NCBI RefSeq assembly: GCF_022132145.1
Contig: NZ_JAJISP010000001.1
Span: 1-64,000 of the forward strand
DNA from: Pseudomonas sp. MMS21 TM103
GTDB taxonomy: Bacteria; Pseudomonadota; Gammaproteobacteria; Pseudomonadales; Pseudomonadaceae
Reading direction: 5' to 3'
Length of the DNA stretch: 64,000 nt
A model generated the notes under the pieces. It worked only from the letters and a program-made list of their open reading frames with translations. It was not told the DNA's origin and did no database searches. How positions within the stretch are numbered: position 1 is the first letter of the stretch; each line of letters begins with the position of its first letter. Position numbers and translations under genes: made by a program. This document shows positions 8,952-17,167 of this stretch, in pieces.

Positions 8952-10019
8952 ATGCGTACGCCCCGCCTGATCGCAGTACTCGCCGCCGGCCTTGCCGCCA
9001 CCATCAGCCTCACTAGCCACGCCGCGCCTAAAACCGACTTCAGCGTCTGCTGGACCATCTATGCCGGCTGGATGCCCTGGGAATACGCTGCCGCCGAAGG
9101 CATCGTCGACAAATGGGCGAAGAAGTACGACATCAGTATCGATGTGGTGCAGATCAACGACTATGTCGAGTCGATCAACCAGTACAGCGCCGGCCAGTTC
9201 GATGGCTGCAGCATGACCAACATGGACGCCCTGACCATCCCGGCGGCCGGCGGCATCGACTCCACCGCGCTGATCATCGGCGACTTCTCCAACGGCAACG
9301 ACGGCATCGTACTCAAGGGTGAGAAGAAGACCCTGGGCGACCTCAAGGGCCAGCCGGTCAACCTGGTCGAACTGTCCGTCTCCCACTACCTGCTGGCTCG
9401 CGGCCTGGAAAAAGCCGGCCTCAGCGAGAAGGATCTGAGCGTGGTCAACACCTCGGACGCCGATCTGGTGGCGGCCTTCGCGACCGACGACGTCAAGGCC
9501 GTGGTCACCTGGAACCCCCTGCTGGCCGAAATCGAAGCCACCCCTGGCGTGACCACGGTGTTCGACTCCAGCCAGATCCCCGGCGAAATCATCGACCTGA
9601 TGGTGGTCAACAGTGACACCCTCAACGACAACCCGGGCTTCGGCAAAGCCCTGACCGGTGCCTGGTACGAAATCATGGCGACCATGAGCGCCGACTCGCC
9701 TGCCGGTAAAGCCGCCCGCGAGCACATGGCCAAGGCCTCCGGCACCGACCTGGCCGGTTACGAAGCGCAACTGGCGGTGACCAAGATGTTCTATTCGGCC
9801 AAGGATGCCGTGGCCTTCGCCAACAGCCCGAAACTGCCGGCGACCATGAGCAAGGTGGCCAGTTTCTCCTTCAGCCACGGCCTGCTCGGCGAGGGCGCAC
9901 AGAGCAGCGATGCCATCGGCATGAGCTTCGCCCGCGAAGTGGTGACCGGCGACCAGGGCAACCTCAAGCTGCGCTTCGACCCGAGCTACATGCAGATGGC
10001 GGCCGACGGCGCCTTGTAG
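8952..10019 (+). CDS. ABC transporter substrate-binding protein, probable guanidine uptake
   Basis: A 355-aa periplasmic protein of the NitT/TauT type (NMT1/SsuA-like fold), with a cleavable signal peptide ending near TSHA-AP (residue 25). GGAGG precedes the ATG at 8952. Databases usually label this protein a putative urea ABC transporter component because it sits next to urea carboxylase-like genes. Its position as first gene behind a guanidine-I riboswitch argues for guanidine, or a guanidine-releasing compound, as the ligand. It is encoded directly before its permease and ATPase. Substrate is inferred from context only. Confidence 0.88.
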   Translation: MRTPRLIAVLAAGLAATISLTSHAAPKTDFSVCWTIYAGWMPWEYAAAEGIVDKWAKKYDISIDVVQINDYVESINQYSAGQFDGCSMTNMDALTIPAAGGIDSTALIIGDFSNGNDGIVLKGEKKTLGDLKGQPVNLVELSVSHYLLARGLEKAGLSEKDLSVVNTSDADLVAAFATDDVKAVVTWNPLLAEIEATPGVTTVFDSSQIPGEIIDLMVVNSDTLNDNPGFGKALTGAWYEIMATMSADSPAGKAAREHMAKASGTDLAGYEAQLAVTKMFYSAKDAVAFANSPKLPATMSKVASFSFSHGLLGEGAQSSDAIGMSFAREVVTGDQGNLKLRFDPSYMQMAADGAL

Positions 10020-10031
10020 CGGAACGCAGGC

Positions 10032-10069
10032 GTAGGGCGGGTGCAACCCGCGGGTTTCACCCGCCCTAC
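10032..10069. repeat. Perfect 12-bp inverted repeat in the guanidine operon
   Basis: GTAGGGCGGGTG (10032-10043) pairs with CACCCGCCCTAC (10058-10069) around a 14-nt loop that contains a further small palindrome (ACCCGCGGGT). It lies between the binding-protein and permease genes. It resembles the mobile GTAGGGTGG-type hairpins of Pseudomonas and may stabilise the upstream mRNA segment. Confidence 0.8.
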
Positions 10070-10123
10070 ATCACCGCTCCCACGCAGAGTATGGGAACCC
10101 GCGGAAACAACTAGAGGCATTCC

Positions 10124-10939
10124 ATGCGCCTGATCAACCGCCAACCCGAACGCACCGGCCGTTTTATCCTGGTGCTGCTGCCCTTCGCCCTGCTGCTGTT
10201 CGCCTACTTCATGAGTTCGGCCCAGCGCCTGGCGGACAACCCCAACGACAAGCTGCTGCCCAGCGCCACGCAGATGGTCGCGGCGGTCGATCGCCTGGCC
10301 TTCAGCGAAGACAAGCGCAGCGGCAAGTACCTGTTCTGGGAGGACACGGCCGCCAGCCTCAAACGCCTCGGCATGGGCCTGGGCATCGCTGCCGTGGCCG
10401 GCCTGTGCCTGGGCATCGCCGCCGGTACCCTGCCGTTGCTGGGGGCGCCGCTGTCACCGCTGCTCACGGTATTGTCGATGGTGCCGCCCCTGGCCATCCT
10501 GCCGATCCTGTTTATCAGCTTCGGCCTCGGCGAGCTGTCCAAGGTGATGCTGATCGTGATCGGCATCACCCCGGTGCTGGCCCGGGACCTGGAACAGCGC
10601 GCCCGGGAGATTCCGCCAGAGCTGCTGATCAAGGCGCAAACCCTGGGGGCCAGCACCTGGACCCTGATCCTGCGCGTGGTCCTGCCGCAAATCCTGCCGC
10701 GCCTGCTGATCGCCCTGCGCCTGGTGCTCGGCTCGGCCTGGCTGTTCCTGATCGCCGCCGAAGCCATCGCCAGCACCGACGGCCTGGGTTACCGGATCTT
10801 CCTGGTGCGCCGCTACATGGCGATGGACGTGATCCTGCCCTACGTGGTCTGGGTCACCCTGCTCGCCTGGCTGATGGACCTGAGCCTGCGCCAGCTGACC
10901 CGCCTGGTCTTCCCCTGGTATGAAGGAGCCAAGGCATGA
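10124..10939 (+). CDS. ABC transporter permease (NitT/TauT type), probable guanidine uptake
   Basis: A 271-aa inner-membrane protein with an N-terminal membrane segment (about residues 12-29), a soluble loop and then five or so further helices typical of the BPD_transp_1 domain. The EAA-like cytoplasmic loop lies near ELLIKAQTLGASTWTLILRV. The ATG at 10124 follows TAGAGGCATTCC. The stop overlaps the ATG of the ATPase gene (ATGA), so expression is coupled. It pairs with the preceding binding protein and the following ATPase into one importer. Confidence 0.9.
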   Translation: MRLINRQPERTGRFILVLLPFALLLFAYFMSSAQRLADNPNDKLLPSATQMVAAVDRLAFSEDKRSGKYLFWEDTAASLKRLGMGLGIAAVAGLCLGIAAGTLPLLGAPLSPLLTVLSMVPPLAILPILFISFGLGELSKVMLIVIGITPVLARDLEQRAREIPPELLIKAQTLGASTWTLILRVVLPQILPRLLIALRLVLGSAWLFLIAAEAIASTDGLGYRIFLVRRYMAMDVILPYVVWVTLLAWLMDLSLRQLTRLVFPWYEGAKA

Positions 10940-11727
10940 GCTTTATCCAGATCAACAACCTGTGGCAGGAGTACGGCGACCAGGTGGTGCTGGAACGCCT
11001 GAACCTGAGCATCAGCGAAGGCGAGTTCTGCACCCTGGTCGGCGCCTCCGGCTGCGGCAAATCGACCTTTCTACGCCTGCTACTGGGCCAGGAACGCGCC
11101 AGCCGCGGGCAGATCCTGCTGGCCGGCCAACCACTGGCCGCCGAACCCGATAGCAGCCGTGGCGTGGTGTTCCAGCGTTACTCGGTGTTCCCGCATTTGA
11201 GCGTGCTGGACAACGTCGCCATCGGCCTGGAGTTGCCCCGCTCGCCCCTGCTGGGCCGCCTGTTCGGCAAAGCCAAACGCGAGGCCCGCGAACAGGCGGC
11301 GCAGATGCTCAGCAAGGTTGGCCTCGGCCACGCGCTGGACAAATACCCGACCCAGCTGTCCGGCGGCATGCAGCAGCGCCTGGCCATTGCCCAGGCGCTG
11401 ATCATGCAGCCACGGGTGTTGCTCCTCGACGAGCCGTTCGGCGCCCTCGACCCGGGTATTCGCAAGGACATGCATGCACTGCTGCTGGACCTCTGGCGCG
11501 AAACCCGGCTGACCGTGTTCATGGTCACCCACGACCTGAGCGAAGGCTTCAGCCTCGGCACCCGCCTGCTGGTGTTCGACAAGGTCCGCGTCGACCCGCA
11601 CGCGCCGAACGCCTTCGGCGCGCGCATCACCTACGACATTCCATTGAACAGCGACCGCCGCGCCAACCGCGCGGCGGTCGAGGCGTTGCCGGCGCACATC
11701 ACCGGCAACCTGCAACCTGCTGCGTAA
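10936..11727 (+). CDS. ABC transporter ATP-binding protein, probable guanidine uptake
   Basis: A 263-aa ATPase with Walker A GASGCGKST, signature LSGGMQQRL, Walker B LLLDEP, D-loop GALD and the switch His in VTHDLSEG. The insert LGRLFGKAKREAREQA is typical of the NitT/TauT ATPases annotated near urea carboxylase. It energises the permease encoded just upstream, with a 4-bp overlap. Its TAA stop overlaps the AAGGAG of the next gene, consistent with tight operon organisation. Confidence 0.92.
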   Translation: MSFIQINNLWQEYGDQVVLERLNLSISEGEFCTLVGASGCGKSTFLRLLLGQERASRGQILLAGQPLAAEPDSSRGVVFQRYSVFPHLSVLDNVAIGLELPRSPLLGRLFGKAKREAREQAAQMLSKVGLGHALDKYPTQLSGGMQQRLAIAQALIMQPRVLLLDEPFGALDPGIRKDMHALLLDLWRETRLTVFMVTHDLSEGFSLGTRLLVFDKVRVDPHAPNAFGARITYDIPLNSDRRANRAAVEALPAHITGNLQPAA

Positions 11728-11737
11728 GGAGCATCCG

Positions 11738-12466
11738 ATGACTGCCTCACTAACCCTGCGCTCCACGCTCTATGAAGAGCGGCTCCCCGGTGGCGGCCAC
11801 ACCTCGTTCGTGCTCAAGCGCGGCCAACTGCTGCGCCTCACCGACCTCGAAGGCGACGCCAACGTCAGCCTGCTGCTGCTCAATGCCGCCGAGAAGAGCG
11901 AGCGCCTCAACCTGCCCGACTCACTCAAGTGCCAGCACACCGCCAAGCTCACCGCCGGCCACTGCCTGTACTCGGACATGGGCCGCGTGCTCGCTGCCAT
12001 CACCGCCGACACCTGTGGCTGGCACGACAGCTTCGGCGGCGTGCTCAACGCCGAGGAAGTCGCCGAAAAGTACGGCCAGGGCAGCTATCAGCAGCTGCGC
12101 AACGGTTTCTTCCGCAACGGCGTGGACAACCTGCTGGTGGAAATGGGCAAGTGGAACCTGAACATCCAGGACCTGCTGATGTGCCTCAACCTGTTCAGCA
12201 AGGTCACGGTGGACAGTGGCGGCCGCCTGCACTTCCAGCCTGGCAAGTCCAAGGCCGGCGACTATGTGGAGCTGTATGCGCCGATGGACACCCTGGTGGT
12301 GCTCACCGCCCTGCAACACCCGCTGGACCCGAATCCCGAGTACGCGCCCAAGCCGCTGCAACTGTCCTGGCACAAGGTCGACAGCGATGGCATCAGCGTG
12401 CTGTGCCGCAACTCGCGCCCGGAAAACGCGCGCGGCTTCCACAACACCGAACGTCTGTATATCTAA
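11738..12466 (+). CDS. DUF1989 protein, probable carboxyguanidine deiminase subunit (UAAP type)
   Basis: A 242-aa DUF1989 protein, long called urea carboxylase-associated protein. The conserved core [11 protein letters not shown] supplies metal-binding residues. Work on guanidine catabolism showed that the two DUF1989 paralogues form a heteromeric carboxyguanidine deiminase (CgdA/CgdB) that converts carboxyguanidine to allophanate and ammonia. Here both paralogues lie between the transporter and the carboxylase under a guanidine riboswitch, matching that pathway. Which subunit corresponds to CgdA and which to CgdB is not decided here. AAGGAG precedes the ATG. Confidence 0.88.
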   Translation: MTASLTLRSTLYEERLPGGGHTSFVLKRGQLLRLTDLEGDANVSLLLLNAAEKSERLNLPDSLKCQHTAKLTAGHCLYSDMGRVLAAITADTCGWHDSFGGVLNAEEVAEKYGQGSYQQLRNGFFRNGVDNLLVEMGKWNLNIQDLLMCLNLFSKVTVDSGGRLHFQPGKSKAGDYVELYAPMDTLVVLTALQHPLDPNPEYAPKPLQLSWHKVDSDGISVLCRNSRPENARGFHNTERLYI

Positions 12467-12477
12467 GGGCGGCCACC

Positions 12478-13113
12478 ATGACTCTTATCCATAGCGACAA
12501 GCACCCCGAAACCGCCAGCTACCGCGCCACCATCGGTGCCGGCGAGCCCTTTCTCTGCGAAGTCAAAGCCGGGCAGACCCTGCGCCTGCTCGACCTGGAA
12601 GGCAATCAGGCGGTCGATACCCTGTTCTACAGCGCCGCCAACCCGCGCGAGCGCTACGACGTGCAGCGCACCCTGCGCAAACAGCACAGCGTCTACCTGA
12701 CCACCGGCACGGTGCTCTACTCCAACCTCGGCAACCCGCTGCTGAGCATCGTCGCCGACACCTGCGGCCGCCACGACACCCTCGGCGGCGCCTGCGCCCA
12801 GGAAAGCAACAGCGTCAGGTACGCGCTGGACAAACGCTACATGCACAGTTGCCGCGACAACTTCCTGCGCGCCAGCCTGCACGACGGCCGCCTGAACAAG
12901 GCCGACATCAGCGCCAACATCAACTTCTTCATGAACGTGCCGGTGACGCCCGAGGGCGGCCTGACCTTCGAGGACGGCATCTCCGCGCCCGGCAAGTACG
13001 TCGAGCTGAAGGCGCACATGGACGTGATCGTGCTGATCTCCAACTGCCCGCAACTGAACAACCCGTGCAACGGCTACAACCCGACCCCGGCCGAGGTGCT
13101 GGTGTGGGATTGA
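12478..13113 (+). CDS. DUF1989 protein, second probable carboxyguanidine deiminase subunit
   Basis: A 211-aa paralogue of the preceding gene, starting [19 protein letters not shown] at the ATG 11 bp after its stop. It keeps the metal-site core [13 protein letters not shown] and a conserved CRDNF and NINFFMNV region. The frame is open far upstream inside the previous gene, but the 12478 ATG is the start that fits family length. It should act with its partner as carboxyguanidine deiminase. The 223-bp gap to the carboxylase gene contains a short inverted repeat TTCGAGG-ACA-CCTCGAA just before the next ATG. Confidence 0.87.
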   Translation: MTLIHSDKHPETASYRATIGAGEPFLCEVKAGQTLRLLDLEGNQAVDTLFYSAANPRERYDVQRTLRKQHSVYLTTGTVLYSNLGNPLLSIVADTCGRHDTLGGACAQESNSVRYALDKRYMHSCRDNFLRASLHDGRLNKADISANINFFMNVPVTPEGGLTFEDGISAPGKYVELKAHMDVIVLISNCPQLNNPCNGYNPTPAEVLVWD

Positions 13114-13336
13114 GGCCTGCGTTCGCTGGAAATCCCGCACTGCGGTGCTCCACCAAGCCGAATGCAGACCAGTAGCGCTTACACGCAGCAGGCTGTAGGC
13201 CGCGACGATTCGGCGGACTGTTCGCTCCGCTCCTGAGTCCCCCCTACGGGTTGTAGCTAACCAGATTTCAGCCGCGGACGACCGTGGCGCTGACCGAATA
13301 CCGCGGGACGGCCCGCCTCCTTCGAGGACACCTCGA

Positions 13337-16300
13337 ATGTTCGACAAACTGCTGATCGCCAATCGCGGCGCCATCGCCTGCCGCATCCTGCGTACTCTCC
13401 GTGAACTGCGCGTAGGCGGCGTGGCCGTCTACTCCGAAGCCGACGCCGCCAGCCTGCATATCCAGCAGGCGGACGAGGCCCATAGCCTGGGCGAAGGTCC
13501 GGCGGCGGGCACCTACCTGCAAGTCGAGAAGATTCTCGCCGTGGCCCAGCAATCCGGTGCCCAAGCCATCCACCCCGGCTATGGCTTTCTCTCCGAGAAC
13601 GCCGCCTTCGCCGAAGCCTGCGAAGCCGCGGGCATCGCCTTCGTCGGCCCGACCCCGGAGCAACTGCGGCTATTCGGCCTCAAGCACACCGCCCGCGCCC
13701 TGGCCAAGCAGCACGGCGTGCCGCTGCTGGAAGGCACCGAGCTGCTGGACAGCCTCGACTCCGCGCTGATTGCAGGCGATGAAATCGGCTACCCGGTGAT
13801 GCTGAAAAGCACCGCCGGCGGTGGCGGCATCGGCATGCGCGTCTGCCACAGCGCCGCCGAGCTGAGCGACGCCTTCGACGCGGTCAAACGCCTGGGGCAG
13901 AACAACTTCAGCGACAGCGGCGTGTTTATCGAGAAATACATCCAGCGCGCCCGCCACCTGGAAGTGCAGGTGTTCGGCGACGGCCAAGGCGAGGTAGTGG
14001 CCCTCGGCGTGCGCGACTGTTCGGTACAACGGCGCAACCAGAAGGTGCTGGAGGAAACCCCGGCACCGAACCTGCCGGCCGGCATGGCCGAGGAACTCTG
14101 CGCGGCGGCGATCCAGCTGGCCAAGGCGGTCAACTACCGCAGCGCCGGCACCGTCGAGTTCGTCTACGACAGCGAGGCGGCGCGCTTCTACTTTCTGGAG
14201 GTGAACACCCGCCTGCAGGTCGAACACGGCGTCACCGAACAGGTGTGGGGCGTCGATCTGGTGCGCTGGATGATCGAACTGGCCGCCGGCGAGCTGCCGC
14301 CCCTGGCCGAGTTGGCAAAAACCCTCGCGCCCAGCGGCCATGCGATCCAGGCGCGGCTGTATGCCGAAGACCCGGGCCGCGACTTCCAGCCGAGCCCCGG
14401 CCTGCTGACTGCCGTGCAGTTCCCGGCCGCCGACGGCAAGGCCCTGCGCATCGACACCTGGGTCGAGGCCGGCTGCGAGATCCCGCCCTACTTCGACCCG
14501 ATGATCGCCAAGCTGATCGCCTGGGCACCCAGCCGCGACGCCGCCAGCGCCGCACTCGGCCAGGCCCTGGCCGACACCCTGCTCTATGGCGTGGAAAGCA
14601 ACCGCGATTACCTGCGGCAGATCCTGGTCGCTGCGCCCTTCGCCAGCGGCGAGCCCTGGACCCGCTGCCTGGAAGGCTTGAGCTACCAGGCCGACACTTT
14701 CGAGGTGCTCAGCGCCGGCACCCAGACCAGCGTGCAGGACTTCCCTGGTCGTCTCGGCTACTGGGCGGTCGGTGTGCCGCCCTCCGGGCCGATGGACGAC
14801 CGCGCCCTGCGCCTGGGCAACCGCCTGCTGGGCAACCAGCAAGGCGCCGCAGCGCTGGAAATCACCATGAGCGGCCCGAGCCTGCGCTTCAACACCGACG
14901 CGGTGGTGGCGGTGACCGGCGCGGAGATTCCGCTGAGCGTCGACGGGGTTGAACAACCGCTGAATACCGCCCTGCTGATCGAGGCCGGCAGCACCCTGAG
15001 CCTGGGCACCATCGCAGGCAGCGGCGCACGCAGTTACCTGTGCCTGCGCGGCGGCCTGCAGGTGCCGGATTATCTCGGCAGCAAGAGCACCTTCACCCTC
15101 GGCCAGTTCGGCGGCCACGGCGGCCGCGCCTTGCGTGCCGGCGATGTGCTGCATATCCCGGCACTGACTGAGCGGGACAGCGGCGTGCAACTGCCCGCCG
15201 AGCTGTGCAGCGCGCTACCCGCCGTGCGCGAGATCCGGGTGATCTACGGCCCCCATGGCGCCCCGGAATACTTCACCCCGGCCTATATCGACAGCTTCTT
15301 CGCCACCGCCTGGGAAGTGCACTTCAACTCCAGCCGCACCGGCGTGCGCCTGATCGGGCCCAAGCCCGAGTGGGTACGCGACAGCGGTGGCGAGGCCGGC
15401 CTGCACCCCTCCAATATCCACGACAACCCCTACGCCATCGGCGCGGTGGACTTTACCGGCGACATGCCGGTGATCCTCGGCCCCGACGGCCCCAGCCTCG
15501 GCGGCTTCGTCTGCCCGGTGACCATCATCGAGGCCGACCTGTGGCAGCTGGGGCAGCTCAAGGCCGGCGATAAGGTCAGGTTTGCGCCGGTGGATATCGC
15601 CACGGCGCGGCAGCTGGCCAGCGCCCGCAACGAGGAAAGCCACACGCTCATAGCCCGGATGCAGCCGGCCAGCCCCCGGAATGCATCCGGACTGCAGAGC
15701 CCCATCGTCCTCGATATCGGCGAGGCCGATAAACGCCTGGTCGCGCGCCTGTCCGGCGACACCCACCTGCTGCTGGAGATAGGCGCGCCTGAGCTGGATC
15801 TGGTGCTGCGCTTTCGCGGCCACGCGCTGATGCAGGCCCTGGAGGCCAAGCAACTCGATGGCGTGATCGACCTGACCCCGGGCATCCGCTCGCTGCAGGT
15901 GCATTACCAGCCGGAAACCCTGGCCCTGAGCGACTTGCTCGGCATCGTCGCCGGCGAGTGGGACGCGGTGTGCGCCGCGCAGGACCTCAAGGTGCCGTCG
16001 CGCATCGTCCACCTGCCGCTGTCCTGGGACGATCCGGCCTGCCAACTGGCCATCGACAAGTACATGACCACGGTGCGCAAGGATGCGCCCTGGTGCCCGA
16101 GCAACCTGGAGTTCATCCGCCGGATCAACGACCTGCCCAACCTCGATGAGGTCTACCGCACGGTGTTCGAGGCCAGCTATCTGGTCATGGGCCTGGGCGA
16201 CGTCTACCTGGGTGCGCCGGTGGCCACGCCGCTGGACCCGCGCCATCGCCTGGTCACCACCAAGTACAACCCGGCGCGCACCTGGACCGCGGAAAACTCG

Positions 16301-16945
16301 GTCGGCATCGGCGGCGCCTATATGTGCGTGTATGGCATGGAAGGCCCCGGCGGCTATCAGTTCGTCGGCCGTACCCTGCAGATGTGGAACCGCTACCGCG
16401 AAGTGGCGGCCTTCGACGGCAAGCCCTGGTTGCTGCGCTTCTTCGATCAGATCCGCTTCTATCCGGTGGCGGCAGACGAACTGCTGCAGATCCGCCGTGA
16501 TTTCCCCCTGGGCCGCTATGACCTGCGCATCGAGCACAGCGAACTGCACCTGGCCGACTACCAGGCCTTTCTCGCCGAGCAGGCCGAAGGCATCGCGGCC
16601 TTCCGCACCCAGCAGCGCGGCGCCTTCGACGCCGAACGCCAGCGCTGGATCGCCTCCGGCCAGGCCCATTTCGACAGCGAGGAAGTCGTGCCCGACCTGG
16701 GCGAGGACGCGCCGCTGGGCAACGGCCAGCACGGCATCGACAGCCATATCGCCGGCAACCTCTGGCAGGTGCAGGTGGCCGTCGGCGACCGGGTCAAGGC
16801 CGGCGATGTGCTGGTGATCCTCGAGTCGATGAAGATGGAAATCCCCCTGCTCGCCCCCCGCGACGGCCTGGTCAGCGAGGTGCGCGTGCAACCCGGCTCG
16901 CCGGTGCGCGCCGGCCAGCGGGTGGTGGTCCTGGAGGAAGCCTGA
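13337..16945 (+). CDS. Biotin-dependent guanidine carboxylase (urea carboxylase family)
   Basis: A 1202-aa multidomain enzyme. Residues 1-450 form the biotin carboxylase unit with the ATP-grasp loop KSTAGGGGIGMRV. From about residue 454 (SAGTQTSVQDFPG) comes the KipA/AHS2-like half and then the KipI/AHS1-like half of the carboxyltransferase. The C-terminal biotinyl domain has ESMKME with the biotinylated Lys at 1166. The enzyme carboxylates guanidine (or urea) with ATP and bicarbonate. Enzymes of this family behind guanidine-I riboswitches and next to DUF1989 genes prefer guanidine, which is the likely substrate here. GAGG lies nine bases before the ATG. Annotation as plain urea carboxylase is the main alternative. 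Confidence 0.92.
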   Translation: MFDKLLIANRGAIACRILRTLRELRVGGVAVYSEADAASLHIQQADEAHSLGEGPAAGTYLQVEKILAVAQQSGAQAIHPGYGFLSENAAFAEACEAAGIAFVGPTPEQLRLFGLKHTARALAKQHGVPLLEGTELLDSLDSALIAGDEIGYPVMLKSTAGGGGIGMRVCHSAAELSDAFDAVKRLGQNNFSDSGVFIEKYIQRARHLEVQVFGDGQGEVVALGVRDCSVQRRNQKVLEETPAPNLPAGMAEELCAAAIQLAKAVNYRSAGTVEFVYDSEAARFYFLEVNTRLQVEHGVTEQVWGVDLVRWMIELAAGELPPLAELAKTLAPSGHAIQARLYAEDPGRDFQPSPGLLTAVQFPAADGKALRIDTWVEAGCEIPPYFDPMIAKLIAWAPSRDAASAALGQALADTLLYGVESNRDYLRQILVAAPFASGEPWTRCLEGLSYQADTFEVLSAGTQTSVQDFPGRLGYWAVGVPPSGPMDDRALRLGNRLLGNQQGAAALEITMSGPSLRFNTDAVVAVTGAEIPLSVDGVEQPLNTALLIEAGSTLSLGTIAGSGARSYLCLRGGLQVPDYLGSKSTFTLGQFGGHGGRALRAGDVLHIPALTERDSGVQLPAELCSALPAVREIRVIYGPHGAPEYFTPAYIDSFFATAWEVHFNSSRTGVRLIGPKPEWVRDSGGEAGLHPSNIHDNPYAIGAVDFTGDMPVILGPDGPSLGGFVCPVTIIEADLWQLGQLKAGDKVRFAPVDIATARQLASARNEESHTLIARMQPASPRNASGLQSPIVLDIGEADKRLVARLSGDTHLLLEIGAPELDLVLRFRGHALMQALEAKQLDGVIDLTPGIRSLQVHYQPETLALSDLLGIVAGEWDAVCAAQDLKVPSRIVHLPLSWDDPACQLAIDKYMTTVRKDAPWCPSNLEFIRRINDLPNLDEVYRTVFEASYLVMGLGDVYLGAPVATPLDPRHRLVTTKYNPARTWTAENSVGIGGAYMCVYGMEGPGGYQFVGRTLQMWNRYREVAAFDGKPWLLRFFDQIRFYPVAADELLQIRRDFPLGRYDLRIEHSELHLADYQAFLAEQAEGIAAFRTQQRGAFDAERQRWIASGQAHFDSEEVVPDLGEDAPLGNGQHGIDSHIAGNLWQVQVAVGDRVKAGDVLVILESMKMEIPLLAPRDGLVSEVRVQPGSPVRAGQRVVVLEEA

Positions 16946-16960
16946 GCGCAAACGCCAACC

Positions 16961-17135
16961 CCAGGGTGGAGCGCGCTTCACCGATCCACCCACGGGTCAC
17001 ATGGCCGGCGGATCGCCGGCCGCCGGATCGCCGGCCGACCCAATTGCGATACCGAAACATTGATGGTGGATGGACAACGCGCCATCCACCCGACGAACTC
17101 TCACCGTAGGGTGGGTCACGCTTCATCGACCCACC
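16961..17135. repeat. Cluster of three GGTGG-type hairpin repeats
   Basis: Between the carboxylase and allophanate hydrolase genes lie three related imperfect palindromes: AGGGTGGAGCGCGCTTCACC with GATCCACCC (about 16963-16993), TGGTGGATGG with CCATCCACC (17063-17092), and GTAGGGTGGGTC with GACCCACC (17107-17134). They match the mobile GTAGGGTGG hairpins common between Pseudomonas genes and resemble the element at 10032. A fourth short palindrome, GGCGGATCGCCGGCC, lies between them. Confidence 0.7.
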
Positions 17136-17167
17136 AAGCGGACTCGCACTAAACGAGGAAGCCTGAC

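Noticed and set aside
8808..10046. 412-aa antisense frame over the guanidine-binding protein gene
   Set aside because: It is a GC-rich shadow in phase with the real gene; the riboswitch, ribosome site and domain content support the plus strand.
13670..16993. Antisense frames of 506 and 592 aa over the carboxylase gene
   Set aside because: No domains, low-complexity Ala/Gly/Gln content; the sense strand has a complete carboxylase.
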